A DNA stretch of 64,000 nucleotides, taken from the NCBI GenBank assembly GCA_003049465.1, contig PYSS01000061.1, positions 63,747-127,746 of the forward strand, in the 5' to 3' direction. How positions within the stretch are numbered: position 1 is the stretch's first letter; each line of letters starts with the position of its first letter. Source of the DNA: Magnaporthiopsis rhizophila. Its lineage: Eukaryota; Ascomycota; Sordariomycetes; Magnaporthales; Magnaporthaceae. The position numbers and the translations under genes are program-made. The notes under the pieces were generated by a model that was given only the letters and a program-made list of their open reading frames with translations, searched no databases and was not told the DNA's origin. Of the stretch, positions 12,934 through 25,426 are shown piece after piece.

Positions 12934-13270
12934 GTGTAACGAAAATATCAAACGCAAAAACACAAAAGTTTGGTATGGATTCCCTCCCTCAACACTACAA
13001 TGATTTCTAATAACTATGTATATGGCGATGTATGGCATGTACCCAAAAACAACGAGCGAACGTGGGGAGGAGGAAGCTGGACATGAGCAAAAAAGTGAAA
13101 AGGGATTAAAAGCATGTAAACAAGAACAACGCTTGCAAGACAACCAGGAACAAAAAAAGCATAACCATGACAACGCAAGGTTAAAAACACCGCAGCTCCT
13201 CTCGCCCGCCTTTTTATATATCACCACCAGATACGGAGGAGAATGAAACCCCTCCAAGAGTATCCCTCCC

Positions 13271-16200
13271 TCACGAAGCCCCCGCAGCAGCCAGGACCGA
13301 GGCGGGCGGAGTGATGTCGTCACCGCCACTATCTTCGGGCGACACGTCGTTGAAGTCGCTGCCCTGAATCCGCCGCTTGGCCGCCCGCTTGTCCTCCTCC
13401 GTGATCTGCGTCTCGTCCTTGCGCATATCCGGAGTCCATTGCGGCTCGTTGATCGAGTGCCCGACGGACATACCGACGCGGACCTGATACACAAAAAAAA
13501 AAAAAAACAAGGTCAGCAAAGTGAACTTAAGGGATGATGAAGAGGGGTACAGGAGAACAAGACTTACCAGCGTCTCGAGCGCACCGTTGGAGTTGTCGGT
13601 CAGATCGTCATCAAACTTCATCCTGCCCTCCTCAAACAAAAGCACGATGGTGCTGCCGCCAAACTTGAAGTATCCCAGCTCCTCGGCCCTCTTGACCTGC
13701 TCGCCCTCATGGCGCGTGATGACGGTGCTGCCCACCATCATGGCACCGACGCAGATGACCATAACGCGGCCGTGCTCGGGGCTGTCGATGGGCACGATGA
13801 TCCGCACGTTCTCGCCGTAGACGTCGAGCGCCGACCGGATCGCCATAGGGTTCACCGTGTAGTACTCGCCCGCAATCGTCTTGGGCTGCAGCATCACGCC
13901 GTCCACGGGAATGTGAAATCGGTGGTAGTCCTGAGGCGCCAGCCGGAAGATGCCCAGCGCGCCACCGTTCTCGTAGCGCTTGGCGTCCTCCGGGTACGCG
14001 TCTCCGAGCAGGCGCTTGACAGAGAAGTCGCGGCCCTTGATCCACACCTTGGTGGCCTGGTCGATCCGGTTGAAGACGACGGACCGGCAGTCGGCCGGCG
14101 ACACGATGATGCGCGGGTTGTTGGGAGCCGAGCACGGCCGCGCGTCAGGCTTGAGCGCCCGGTAGAAGAACTCGTTGAAGTTCTTGAACTCATCGAGCGG
14201 CAGCAGCACCTCGGACATGTCGAGCTTGTGGAACTCGATGAACTTGGGGATCTCGGCCTTGGAGGCCGGGTCGTCAAATTTCTTGCCCTGCTTGATGCTC
14301 AGGCTCTTGAGGAGCTTTCGGATCCGCTTGTTCTCCATGCTGTTGGACTTGAGGCCCTTGTACAGCAGCCGGATGCCCAGGCGCACGTACACGCTCATCT
14401 TCTCCTCGTTGATCTGGCCCGTGATGCGGTCCTGCACCAGGATGTTTGCAGAATTCGCCCCGAGCTTGTACCCGCCATACGAGATCTTGGTGATCACCTT
14501 GGAGTACCACTTGCGCTGCGCCTGGCTGGCAGTCACGAAGCCGCCCATCATAAGGTTGTTGACTTGCCTCCAGTCCTGGCTCGCACACGTCGCCATGTGG
14601 GTGATGATGTCGGTGTCCTTGCGCTTGTCCAGCCTTGGCTGGTGGCAGATGGGGCACTCGCGAATCATCACCACGTGCTCCTCCCCGCGGTCGTTGTCGT
14701 TCAGGTCATCGCCGCGCTCCAGGACGTCACCCTCCATGCCGAGTCCGTTGAGCTCCGGGACGCTGAGCGTGTTGTCGTCGGTCGCCTTCGGGGCATCAGC
14801 CGTTTTCGAAGCGACCGCCACGCCCGACACACTTTCGCCCGACAGCGAGCTAGCCCCACTGGTCGACTCCTCAGCCGTCTTTCCAGGCACAGAGAGCAGA
14901 CCCTTGACCTTTTCAACGTCGGGGAGCGCGTGCTTGAGCTTGTCAGAGATCGTGGCGGCGGCCGGTTTGGACTTGGCTGATTCCAGCTGGTCCTCGAGGC
15001 AGAGCACAGCTTCGTCCATGCTAAGATCCCATTCCTCCTCGCCTTCGTTGTTGGTGGCCTTGTGAGGGAAGCGCTGGAAGAAGCTGTCGATAGTGGACTC
15101 TTTGAGCGTGGAGCCGAGCGTGTCCAGCATCGTCGTCAGCTCGACCTTGCTGATCTCGCCGCTCTCGTCGGCGTCATACTGTTTCAGCATGGCCCGCCAA
15201 AACTGCTGTCGGAGGGCCGGGTACGGCATGTACTTGGCACGGATGTAGAGGACCGGGTTGTGCTTATCCTCCCACTTCTCGAGATTTTTCATCCTGAGCG
15301 GCAGGTCGAATGCCGTGAAGAAGGCGTCTTCGCTGTCCGGGTTGATATCGGAGCCGGGCGCCGCAGCAGCCCCGGCTGGGTCCGCAGGCCCCAACAGTCC
15401 AGGAGATAGCTTGTTTGAAGCGTCCGCACCCGCCTGAGAAGGATTCGACGTCGGAATTGCCGCAACCACTGGCGCCGCAGCGACCGCCGACGCCAGGGTC
15501 ACGCCCGAGGTCGCCGATGGATTCTTACTAATGGATGGTCGGCCGAATTTGGAAAGCGACGAGGCCGAGGCGGACCGAGAAATTCCCAGCCGCGCGAACC
15601 GAGAACGCTTCTCGGGCGTTGCGAACTCCGGGGGCTCCTGGAGGTCGTACAGGCCCGTCTCAGGGTGTGCCTTGGGGGCCTTGTCGATGATCTCCTTGAT
15701 GGGCAGCGACGTCGAGGCGATGAAGTCGTTGCCCGAGTACTTGTCACGGTCGATGACGGTGAAGGAAAAGGAGTACTGCTGCTCGTGCCCGAGAACGTGG
15801 AAGATCATCTTCTCGTTGAAGGTCGGGTTCAGATTGTGGCGGATGGTGCGGGTGCGGTACGTCTTCTTGCCCAGCGAGGCGACGACGAAGGGGTCCATGT
15901 CGAAGCTCGTCTTGGTGAAGTTGGATTCGGGGGGCAGGTCGGTGATGCTGCGGATCTCGAGAAAGATGATTCCAACGACGTCACTGCTGCCGTTGTTGAA
16001 CGCGTAGAGGTTGTCGCGCTTCTTGCGCTTGAGCCCCTTGATCCTGAGCCTCCGTTTCCTCTTCTCGATCGTATCGGGCTGGTTCGGGTCATCCGCCTCC
16101 TCAGGCTCCTCGGGAGTCTCGTCATCGTAGACATCGTAGTCGTCGACATCGTCGTTGGCGTCCGTCTGCCGCCTGCTGAGTGGGGGCGCCGGGGAGCTGC

Positions 16201-17096
16201 CAGCACGCTTGGGACCCCTGACAGGTGCCAGAATAGGGGTCATGTTAGGCGTGGGGTTCTTTGACGACGGCTCAGTGTCCGAGGCCGACTTGATGATTGC
16301 CGAGAGCTTCTCGTAGGTTTCGCGGTTGGTGGCCTCGCGGTTGGAAGAATCGAATATGGTGAACTGCAGCAGCACCTCACCCGAGACCACGCTCGTCTTT
16401 TTGCCAGGGCGCTTGCTCTTGAGAGGGAACCACATGGGCGGCTGCTCCAATTTTTCGTTTGCAAAGATCTCCTCGAGCGCAAGGTCGAACTCGCCCATGT
16501 AGTCTTTACCAAAGCGGTCTTTGTCCCAGGCGCACACATCGAGAAGCAGGTTCTGGACGCCATTGATGGGGAATTCGCATTGCTCGTTCCATTCCGGGTC
16601 GAGCGTCTTGGAGACGGCGTGGGTGACGTGCTTGGCGTCGCCGCAGGACAAGACGAGGTACTGGGAAAGGGCGCGGGCTGCCGTGTCAGCACTTCGTTCT
16701 GTATATCTGTCTTGATGGGAGCGGTTGACAGCTGCTCGCGATGGAGGGCAGACTGTAATGAACTTACAGGATCCGAGGTTCCATTTCTGTCCTTTGCGGC
16801 CAGATTCCGAGCCTGGCAACAAGATGCGTCTTGTTAGCAGCGTGCCCCGCGCGACATTGAGGTTTTTCTCGTTCTTCTGTTTGGTTTCTCCCCTCTTCCC
16901 CTGAATCCTCCTGCAGCAGTATTTTGCTTACCCTCATGATCGCAATGTTCAGAACCAAGCCCGTCTCCCGTCGCCCCTCTGGGCTTGCTGAATCTCCCTT
17001 GCTCCTCATTGGACTGACGCTTCGACTATTGGCGGCAGAATTGGCGTTGGAGAGCGATGATGCCGACTTGAGTCGGCTGGGAATTATGCGGACCAT
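13271..17096 (-). CDS. psd2: Phosphatidylserine decarboxylase proenzyme 2 (C2-domain type)
   Basis: Makes phosphatidylethanolamine from phosphatidylserine on endomembranes. Proposed exons, 5' to 3': 17096-16932, 16812-16768, 16660-13568 and 13483-13271, giving 1,171 residues. The first two introns fall within the first C2 domain and join NIAIMR, ARNLAAKDRNGTSDP and YLVLSCGDAK exactly. Order of parts: C2 domain at about 48-165, acidic linker, second C2 at about 290-410, one EF-hand near 564-578 (DADESGEISKVE), a Cys/His cluster near 739-765 (CPIC...HMATC) resembling a small zinc finger, and the decarboxylase domain at about 800-1,100. The self-cleavage site MVGST is present, with the Ser that becomes the pyruvoyl group at about residue 1,048 (codon at 13727-13729). 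This is the yeast Psd2 type, not the mitochondrial Psd1 type. The last intron has no stop codon and keeps frame. Confidence 0.95.
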
Positions 17097-20000
17097 CTCT
17101 TAGGGCGGCCGGTGGCGGGCGGGCAGGAGCTCTGAAATAGGGAGGCGACGGGTGGAGATGGCGCGCTGCAGCAGTTGGTCACTGGCCCGCCACAGGTGCA
17201 GTGCAGCTGGAATGCAATGAGCGCGGGGACGTTGGCACCTGGCACGCTGGAGGAGATCAATGGAATAACCCTGCGGGAAGAGGAGTAGGCTGGCGTAGGT
17301 GGCGTTGCGCGGCAAGGCGATGCGTGCAAATCGCAGCAGCCCATTCAATGGTACAAAGCGACCCGCCTCGGGCAGTGTCGCTTGCGTTGGCAGGCGTCTG
17401 GATGTCCAATTGCAGGCGCGACTGCAGATCTTGGCTGCTTGGGCTACAGCGTCTTGTAGTGCGGAGGAGTCGGGATTCGGCCGTCTCTGCTGACAAGAGG
17501 TGGGTGGTGTAGTCGAGAGGACGTCATCAAAATCGGGGTTCTGCAGATCGAGAGATGGAGTAGGGAAGCTGTGCTGTTCAGGGTATCGACGCCGGCCAGG
17601 CAGCTTTCTGATAGATATGGCGGTCCGTAGGGAGGTGACAGGCGCCTAGTCAGGAACTTGGCTGTAGGTAGGTTGGTAGGCAGTGGTAGTGATGCTATTG
17701 TTGTTTTGTTTGGTGTCGCTTTTCGGGCAGGCCGTTTCATCCCATAAGCATGCGCTTGATTGTTCGCCAAATATAACCGTCGCCCAGAGTCTGTGGGGTG
17801 TGTCGGTGGGTGGTTATACCTGCAGCTCTGCGCTGATGGTCGGCTGGCTGGCGGGGGAGAGCAGCGCGCTGCACCTGAACAGGTACAGTGCAGGTACAAA
17901 GTACAAGTACCTTGCAACCTGCGGCTACAGCTGGAAACAAGGGTTTGGCTGTGGGGGAAAAGGGGATCCGCCCAGGGAGCCCCGTTCGGTGTCTGGTCTC
18001 TTTCAGGAAGCAACACTGGAAGCTGCGTGTTGGACCCGCCAAAACAGAAAGATGACGAATACAAGACTTTTATCATATGAAACTCGGGTTCGACGTTGAG
18101 CCCGGACGGGGAAGTCCTTGGAAACGGGGTGAAGACGGAGCGGAGAGGTCGGGCTGGGAGGAACCAGCAGCCCGCCTTCTTGCTGATCTCTCTTCTTTCT
18201 ATTTCCCTGTCTTTGTCCCATCCTTCCTTCTTCGTCACGGTTACGGTTTAGGCTTGCAGGCTGGGCTCGCTGGCCTGACAGGCTGGGCCGCCCGCAGGGG
18301 TGCGCGGGGACCAGCCGCGAAATTGAGACGCCGCCATCGAGCGAATAAATGGGCAAGCAGGTGAGGTGCATGGATGCATGGAATGTCATGGAGCGAGTTC
18401 GCGCCAGGACGTATGGCTCGTGTTCGAGCATGGCGGAGTGGCTGGCAAAGTCGGTCTGGTCTGGCCGGCTGCATTGTTTGCATGCCTACAATCTTCTCAC
18501 GTCCTGCCACCATCCTGCTGCTCCTGCCTTTCGACCCCAGCTGCGGAGCTGAGAGGGTTGGCTTGGGAAACAAAAGCCGCGACGGCTGACGCGTGGCTGG
18601 CGCCGCAGTCCAACCCCCTGGCTTCCCTGGATTTCAAGCCGAGGCCGATCGCGGATCCTCAACCAAAGAGGCCAGAAAAAACGTATTCAGGCCAGTGCGT
18701 GGAATAACGCCGAACCAATTCGCATTTACCTACGCTAAGCAGCCAAGCACTAAAACTGGCCCGACGCTCAAGGCGCAAGTGTCGCAAACAGTGATATATC
18801 AAGGTCGCATCCAACTTTTTTCAAGAATCAGGGATTGTTGCAACGTAAAAGCTGCGGCGCCAAACAACCGCTGCTGGATTCAGGCTGTGTCAGGGCTTGG
18901 GGCATCACAGGTACGTACCTGTCTGTGCCCCACCGGCTGTCTGCTCAAGTACCGATCGCGCGGTGTTCCCTCGCAAGTGGTACCGACCGCCCGGCTCCAG
19001 CAGGCGGCCCTGCTGACACCCTGCTGAGCCCATCTCGTCAGCCAAGAAGCTCCAGTCTGTCTGGCCGCGGGCCCATCTCCTTGCTATGTGTCTTTAAAAT
19101 AGCAGTCCAGGGCGCGGCGCAGGGACCGCCATGTTTCCGCCCTGCATCGATCGCGGCGACTGCGCCCACACTCATGTCTGGCAATTGTTGGATGTTTTCT
19201 ATGTTTATCTGCTGCAAGAATTTTGCATAAACATAGGAACGGAACCTACATAAGTTAGTAGGGACCTACCAACACGTGTTGTTTTGTCATCCAGTGTGTT
19301 TCATCGGAATATGCTCGTCGGGAGTTGACGTTGATGCTTGGCTCTCCAACCTCATGTGCTCATCCTCCCTGGACCCTGGCCTTGGAGGGATTCATCGTTA
19401 CGCGGCCAGTAGCGTGGCCGTCCAGCCGTCCTCTAGCCCGCGGCTCCCGCAAACAAGAGGGAAGAAAATTTACTCTGTGTCTTCCCGTCCCAATCCGTGC
19501 CTTGTTGTGGACAAGTCCATGATGTAAACCCTGCCAAGCTCCCGAGCTTTTCCTACCTAAGCACATCCGCATGCTGTATTCAAGGCCCCTCGATAAACAT
19601 GGGACGGACAAGTGGGTCGACATCTAGAGTGATGATGTGTCGTGAAAGCTAGACATGGCGGGGCAACCGACGCAAGGCTGTTTCCGTGAGTGCCGTGCGG
19701 GGGACTCTCTTCTGGCCACCTACACCAACCCAAATCTTGACTCGCTTGCTCCAAGGTGGAACGGTTTTGGACACGGCAGCAAGGAAGTAAAGACATACGC
19801 GGCAGTGGAGCAACGCGAAGCATCCAAACTCGTGTCCTTCACTGATGTCTCCCTGGGGAAACGGCCATGTCAGAGACGGTTTCGAGCCTCTGTCCATCCG
19901 CCCAACCAAGGCATATATATACCGAGGGAAACCCGAAGGAGAGGGGAAGAAACTAAAAGAACCCATGGCACACGCAATGCTCCAAGGTGGCGCTAGGGCT

Positions 20001-21427
20001 GAGTGTTTCCACAGTCCGACTCCGTGCGCTTTTCTTGCGGCAGTCGATGGCGGAGCGAGCGTCTAAGTGCATCCCCCAATGAGGGCAACCTCTGTGCGAA
20101 CCCAACGCCAACGTCGCACTACTGGGCGGACGGACGGACGGCCCCACGCAACGCTTCCAATAGTACAGCTTGCGACATTGGGATGAAGCCAAAGAAGCCA
20201 TGTGCGCACGCACCGCACACTATACTGGTAGGTAGGTATGTATCTCTACCGCTATGGGACGCAGTGTGCCGGCAGCGAACCCGATCGATGACCACCATCC
20301 ATTGAGCAGACGGACCTAACCAACCGAAATTGGCACAGGCCCTTTCACGCCGGCTCGTTCGACTTGTTGGCCCAGGGCGGTCCTGAGCATTTGGCCGGCT
20401 TATCCGCCTAGGCATCCTTCTGGAGAAACTGAGGGCCATGTCGGCCATGAGTGCATGCATACATAGGTCATGCGGGGGACTGGTAGGAAAACCCACCACC
20501 CTCTCAACTCTTAGTTAGTAGTCCCTACAGCGTCATACAACTGCCGTCCGTCCGGGATGGATCGGGACCGAAGAACGGACGGGTGGATACCTACATACAC
20601 AAGAGAACGCTGAGAGGAAGGAAAAACGTCTATGAAAAGCTGGGATCTATCTCGTCCTTGCAGGCGGCGCTAAAACACGTGGTGAAACCGAGTGTAGACG
20701 TGTAGAGGAGTCAAGCCGTGACGGGAACAAAACAAAAAGAAACCAAAAGAACGCCTGCGCCGGTCCAAAGTCGTCATCTCAGTAAACTACAGAAGGCAGG
20801 GCCATTGTCCAGAAAAATGCCATCCCTACATGGACTAAGCTAATCCCGCCTAACCCCTTCATCATCAAGCAAAATGGCATGCCCAATTCGAACAGGAACA
20901 ATGGTCAGTACGTCATGAGATAGATTTCCCTCGCCCTCCCCATCATCCCTCCAACCACCGGGCCATCATGTACGGCGCTTCCTGCGCTCCCCTACCCCCT
21001 ATAGAACTCCTATTAGATGGCGAGAATACAAGTAATATGCAGTAGTTTCTCGTCCAAGACAGACCCCTCCCGACTGCCGTTGTGTTTTTTTAAGGTCAAG
21101 ACGTCGCAGAGCCATATTTGAAGGCTCCTGCACAATGTCCCAACCCAAACAAAAGAAAATGTACAAAATTTGACACTCATGCTGACGAGGGCCATGTCGT
21201 CGTGCGTCATTGTGCGAATAGTTACGTGGTACCCGTTCAAGTGCCGTCTATGGGCGACGGGGCAACCACCCGACATATCCGTTAGGCTCGATTTGTCGAG
21301 CCGCTTATCCACTTCGCCCTGCCTGTACTGCCCGGCTCACCAAGGGCGGTATCGGCACCAACATCTTGGCGCCGTTGCCTGGTGGCTAGGGTAACAGACG
21401 AGTGCCACTCCCCTGCTCCGAGGGTAT
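17097..21427. other. Long intergenic region, no supportable gene
   Basis: About 4.3 kb containing the promoter of the decarboxylase gene (left edge) and the 3' flank of the elongase gene (right edge). Open frames are all short, lack domains and do not join. Small GGTAGGTAGGTATG-like sequences occur near 20229-20240. No long direct or inverted repeats and no retroelement-like protein fragments were recognised. Confidence 0.55.
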
Positions 21428-22823
21428 TTACGCCTTGCGGGAGCGGGGAGTAGAGCCATTGGTCTTGGCGCCCGTGGAGACACCGTTCGACTTGACCGGG
21501 GTGGCCAAGCCGCTGTCGCTGTGGAGCGGGTCCGGAAGGGGAGCCTGGCTCATGCGGCGCAGAGACTTGCGGGCCGTCGGGCGCTTGCTCTCCTTCTTGT
21601 ATGTGGCAAGGTAGAACGAGATGAACAGGACCAGGTACGACGAGATGCTGGCGATGCCTGCGAACGCCGCGAACTCCTCTCCGGCGCACTGGCCATGGTT
21701 GGGCATCCAGGGCCAGTAGGTTGAGGTGAAGTAGGTGTACGAGGCGTAGTAGATGAAGCCTGTGTGTGGAGACGGGTTCGGATTAGCATGTGCATTCTTT
21801 ACCGCGATCTGGGTGGGTCGCCTCGGCCCCCCTTTGCTGGTGCTCGGTGACACTCGGACGCCTCGGTACGGCTTTCCAGAAATCAAGCCTATATGAAGGA
21901 GCCAAGATAGGGGAAAATGACACATAAGGAGGAAAAACATACCGAGGTCGATGACGAACTGAGCGATCTGCAGGCGCGTGATGTACTCCTTCCACCAGAT
22001 CTTGATGCCACGAGCGCTCTGGAAGTAGTACCAGTACATGACGACATGGACCGTCAGATTGAGGGTAATGACGGTCCACTGAACGGCGGTCGAGCCAATC
22101 AGCTGAGTGTAGCACAGGAAGGCGGTAGCACCGTGGTGGTAGCAGTGGAGGAAAGCTAGAAGAAATCAGACGTGTGGTTAGTAGGGAATCGTATGGTCGG
22201 TTGCGGATGCTCAAGCATGCGGGAGTTGGAGGGGACATACTCAATGGCTTCTTCTTCAGGAACAAGAAGACGGTGTCAAGCAGCTCCAAGTACTTGGTCA
22301 GATAGTTCAGCTGCAACCCCACGAAAAATGTTAGTACTAGAACTCGCTTGGATCTCGGATCGTGTTATCACAATAACAGAGATGGCGCGTAGGCACATAC
22401 GTAGTACAGCACAACGAGGGGCTGGGTCCAGCCGCCCTCCTTGTCACAGACGGCAAAGAAGAGGCCGCGCCTGACGACGGTGGGCAGAAGCTGCTCGATG
22501 AAGAGGGCCAAGAGGATGCCACTGATGGCGGTGAGGTAGAAGTTGTGGATCAGGAACAGGGTCCGCAGCTTGAAGGGCTCGCGGTTGCGCATGATCTCGC
22601 GGCCGCCGAAGATGATGATGTAGTAGATGACGATGAAGATGCCCGTGTCCTTGAGCGTCGACATGGGCGTCTTGCCGACCTCGAACCTGAAGTCGTCGGC
22701 CGGGTAGCCCACGACGACCTCAAAGGCCTTGTTGAAGATAGGCCATAGCTTCACGCCGAAGGGTGCGTCGAGCGTTGGAATGGGGATCCGCTCCAGGATG
22801 GAGGCAGGCGCCGAGGTCGCCAT
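21428..22823 (-). CDS. Fatty-acid elongase of the ELO family (very-long-chain 3-ketoacyl-CoA synthase)
   Basis: Condensing enzyme that lengthens acyl-CoA with malonyl-CoA in the endoplasmic reticulum. Proposed exons: 22823-22401, 22310-22241, 22155-21943 and 21759-21428, giving 345 residues. All junctions keep phase. Exon 3 begins by completing a Thr codon and reads TFLHCYHHGATAFLCYTQL. The family's HxxHH motif is at residues 168-172 (HCYHH), and the elongase signatures YLNYLTKYLELLDTVFLFLKKK and MYWYYFQSARG are present. Several hydrophobic segments fit a multi-pass membrane protein. The C-terminus is basic and Ser/Pro-rich and ends SRKA, without a clear KKxx signal. The sequence is closest in type to yeast Elo2/Elo3; I cannot say which. 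The ATG at 22821-22823 is favoured over an upstream in-frame extension because the protein begins MATSAPASILERIPIP. Confidence 0.95.
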
Positions 22824-24510
22824 TGTGAACAGCTGTTCTTTCCTGCACTGCGCAGACGCGGGTCGGAATAAGCTCGAGGATGGCTCCGGTTCTGGTTGAT
22901 TAGGATCCCGTGCCGTGTTAGCCCAAACAAATATGCCTGCGGGATTGCGCAAATGTCGTGGTGCTTCGTTTGTTCTGGCGCCTCGTGTCCATACGTACAC
23001 AGTGGAAATGGAGGCAGCCGGGAGCCGGTAGACTCGGGATCGGGAGGCGCGCAGGTCCCGATTCGAGGGCGGTCAAAAGAGGGAGTGGACTCTATGCGAA
23101 GCAAAGGGAAGAAAGGAAAGGTGGTCCGAAGGAGTGACGAGAAGAAGCGCAAAGGCGTAAATTAAAAAAGAAAAAACGGTCTAGGCTGCTTTGCAAAGCA
23201 TCGACGAGCGCAGCAACTAGCAGCGAAGATGGGGAACGGAGGGAATAAAAGGAAGGAAGAAGAGCGCAGGACCTGGAGATGTAATTTTTTTTCCTCGTCC
23301 CTTGCCCAAACAACAAATGCACTTTGTTCGTCAGCGAAAAGGAGGTGGACGGTGGATGCGCTTGCATGTGGGTGGCTCCATTGCGGTCAACTGTCCAATG
23401 AGGCGCGACCCGCGCGACGTCCAAGGCAAGGGCCGATGGACCCAGCAAAAAGGCGACGTCGACCCGCAAGCCAACTCTTCATTTCTTTTCCCCATACGCG
23501 GCAGCAGAACCCCCACCAGAATTGACCGAGCAAGCCGATGTCGTTGGGACCGCGGCCCAATGACAGGTGTGCCTGGGTAATGCAGGGGTTGCATTGGTTT
23601 AGGCGGACTAGCTCACGTGATGCCACCTCTCCCTCTGGCAATGTGTTCAATGTTTCATCCCCGTCGTCATCTCTGCAATCTCAACCGTGGAGCCGGGACG
23701 GGCCTGCGAAGTTGGCGTATCTGGCTTGGCACGTTCCCCCGAAATAAATACCTGCGCTCTTTCGGGCTCGGGAAACAGGACGGGCACACAATTTGAAAGG
23801 GTATAAGAATCCAACAAAGAAAAAGGAGACATTATGGACAAGTGGGATTCCCAATTAGCGTCATCCAAAATTGCGGACTTCTATTGGTCACCGCACTTGG
23901 AGTCAGCAATTCCGAGGTGTGCGTGTGTTTGCGACCGCCGCCATCCCAATTGACCACTGAAAACCCGTCGAATGCAATCATGAGTCCAACGGACGAATGC
24001 CTGTCTCCCCCGCGCATTCGATAGAGTTATCATGTTCCGACTGAAGTCGCAATTCAACTTGCCAGCTTGGCGACCTTTACTCGACAAACCCACAGCCTCC
24101 CATTGGCTCTCGACCTCGGGAGTGGAGCCTTTCAGATGCAGCCCAAAACCTGACAGACGGAAGAGCCTGAGGCCACAAAATAGGCTCAGGAAGGCTCGTC
24201 CAGCAAGAGTGCTCGGCGAATGGAGCTAAACACCAACGAAAAAGTGAGCCGAAAGATCGTTCGATACCCACAAGCCCAAACAACCGTCAAATCAAGCAGC
24301 CGCCCGCCCCCAGTCACACTTTCTCGCTGCAGCCCCCCCCAGCTGCGATCGCGACAAGGACCCAAGCCTTTCTCTCGACGAGATCAAATTTTGCCGCACC
24401 GAACCACTCGGACGAGGCTCAATTGGGCTTTGGAGCTTGCTTCCCCGCCATAATTTTTTTTTTCTTTTTGCTTTTCCCCCTCCTTCGAGAAGCCGCGCGT
24501 ATAAAACGTC
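22824..24510. other. Divergent intergenic region between the elongase and COX6 genes
   Basis: Holds the promoters and 5' leaders of two divergent genes. A pyrimidine run of about 50 bases (about 24450-24486) lies just before the COX6 start. An inverted CCAAT-type sequence (CCATTGG) is at about 24101; a role in HAP-type control is possible but unproven. No coding sequence was recognised. Confidence 0.5.
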
Positions 24511-25426
24511 ATGTCGGCATCTATCCTCCGAATCGCCGCCCGCGGCGCCCTGCTCCGGTCCGGCATTGCCCGCTCGGCCGTCGCCCAGCCCACCGCCGCC
24601 CGCACCCGATACGCCGTTGCCGCCCCGAGCTTCAGCACCTCGGCCCGCCTGCGCTCCGCCGACTCCCACGGCGAGGAGACCTTTGAGGAGTTCACTGCCA
24701 GGTATGGAGGCAACCTCGCATGGGGAAGGGACTACGCACATGTCCTTCTGAGCTCTGGGAGCTGCGGGCTGTCTGGGGAGACGTCTCGACGGCCTCGGCT
24801 GCGGGGACGGCAGAAGATCGGCGTCGCAGAGCCCCACGGAAAGCAGAACCAGAGAGGGAGCTATGGGTCGTGGGGAGTCTCAATTGCTGACTTGGGTGTT
24901 CTCGGCAGATATGAGAAGGAGTTTGAGGGTGTCCAGGATGTTTTCGAGCTTCAGGTGAGCTTCCTTTGAGCATGGGAGAGCATCGGACCTTGCTCCATGT
25001 TGGGCTCTAGATCATCAAAGGTGGCGACCAATGGGCTAACACTGGGGACTCGCATCATCACAGCGCAACCTGAACAACGTCTTTGCCTATGACCTCGTTC
25101 CATCTCCTTCTGTCCTGGTCTCTGCCCTGAAGGCCGCGCGGAGAGTGAACGACTTCCCCACAGCTGTCCGCGTTTTCGAGGGTGAGTTGATAACGAACCT
25201 ATTTCATGGGGAAAGGAGAAGGCACAAGCCAGGACCGAGGCAAAGTCGGGGTTGCTGCTAACCACTCTTTTGCGCGCGCCCCGCCCTCACCACAGGCATC
25301 AAGGCCAAGGTTGAGAACGAGGGCCAGTACAAGCAGTACCTGGAGGAGCTGAAGCCCCTGAGGGAGGAGCTCGGCATCACGCTCAAGGAGGACCTGTACC
25401 CCCCTAGCGAGGAGGAGTCGCACTAA
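24511..25426 (+). CDS. cox6: Cytochrome c oxidase subunit VI, mitochondrial (mammalian COX5A type)
   Basis: Nuclear-encoded structural subunit of respiratory complex IV on the matrix side of the inner membrane. Proposed exons: 24511-24701, 24909-24954, 25064-25181 and 25296-25426, giving 161 residues. Introns are 207, 109 and 114 bp and all junctions keep phase. The first 45 or so residues are rich in Arg, Ala and Ser with almost no acidic residues (MSASILRIAARGALLRSG...), a typical mitochondrial targeting sequence. The mature part carries the family pattern EETFEEFTARYEKEF, LNNVFAYDLVPSPSVLVSAL and a C-terminus with EELGITLKEDLYP. Length matches fungal Cox6. The start is the first ATG after a long pyrimidine tract. 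Confidence 0.96.

Larger units (their letters stand above)
11594..13270. other. Intergenic region between convergent genes, rich in simple repeats
   Basis: Lies between the small plus-strand gene and the 3' end of the minus-strand decarboxylase gene. It holds a CAA/CAG run, a GTCT run and an AAAAGAAAGA tandem repeat, listed separately. Several T and A tracts are present. No convincing coding sequence was seen. Confidence 0.55.

Noticed and set aside
13709..14980. 423-codon plus-strand frame
   Set aside because: Antisense to PSD2. Composition follows the opposite strand's GC-rich codons, with no domains or start context.
17097..21427. Possible transposon remnant or RIP-mutated region
   Set aside because: GC content stays normal, with no long terminal repeats, no reverse transcriptase or transposase-like fragments, and no excess of TA from C-to-T change.
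24500..24506. TATAAAA sequence before COX6
   Set aside because: Only four bases separate it from the ATG, too close to serve as a TATA box. It lies in the leader.
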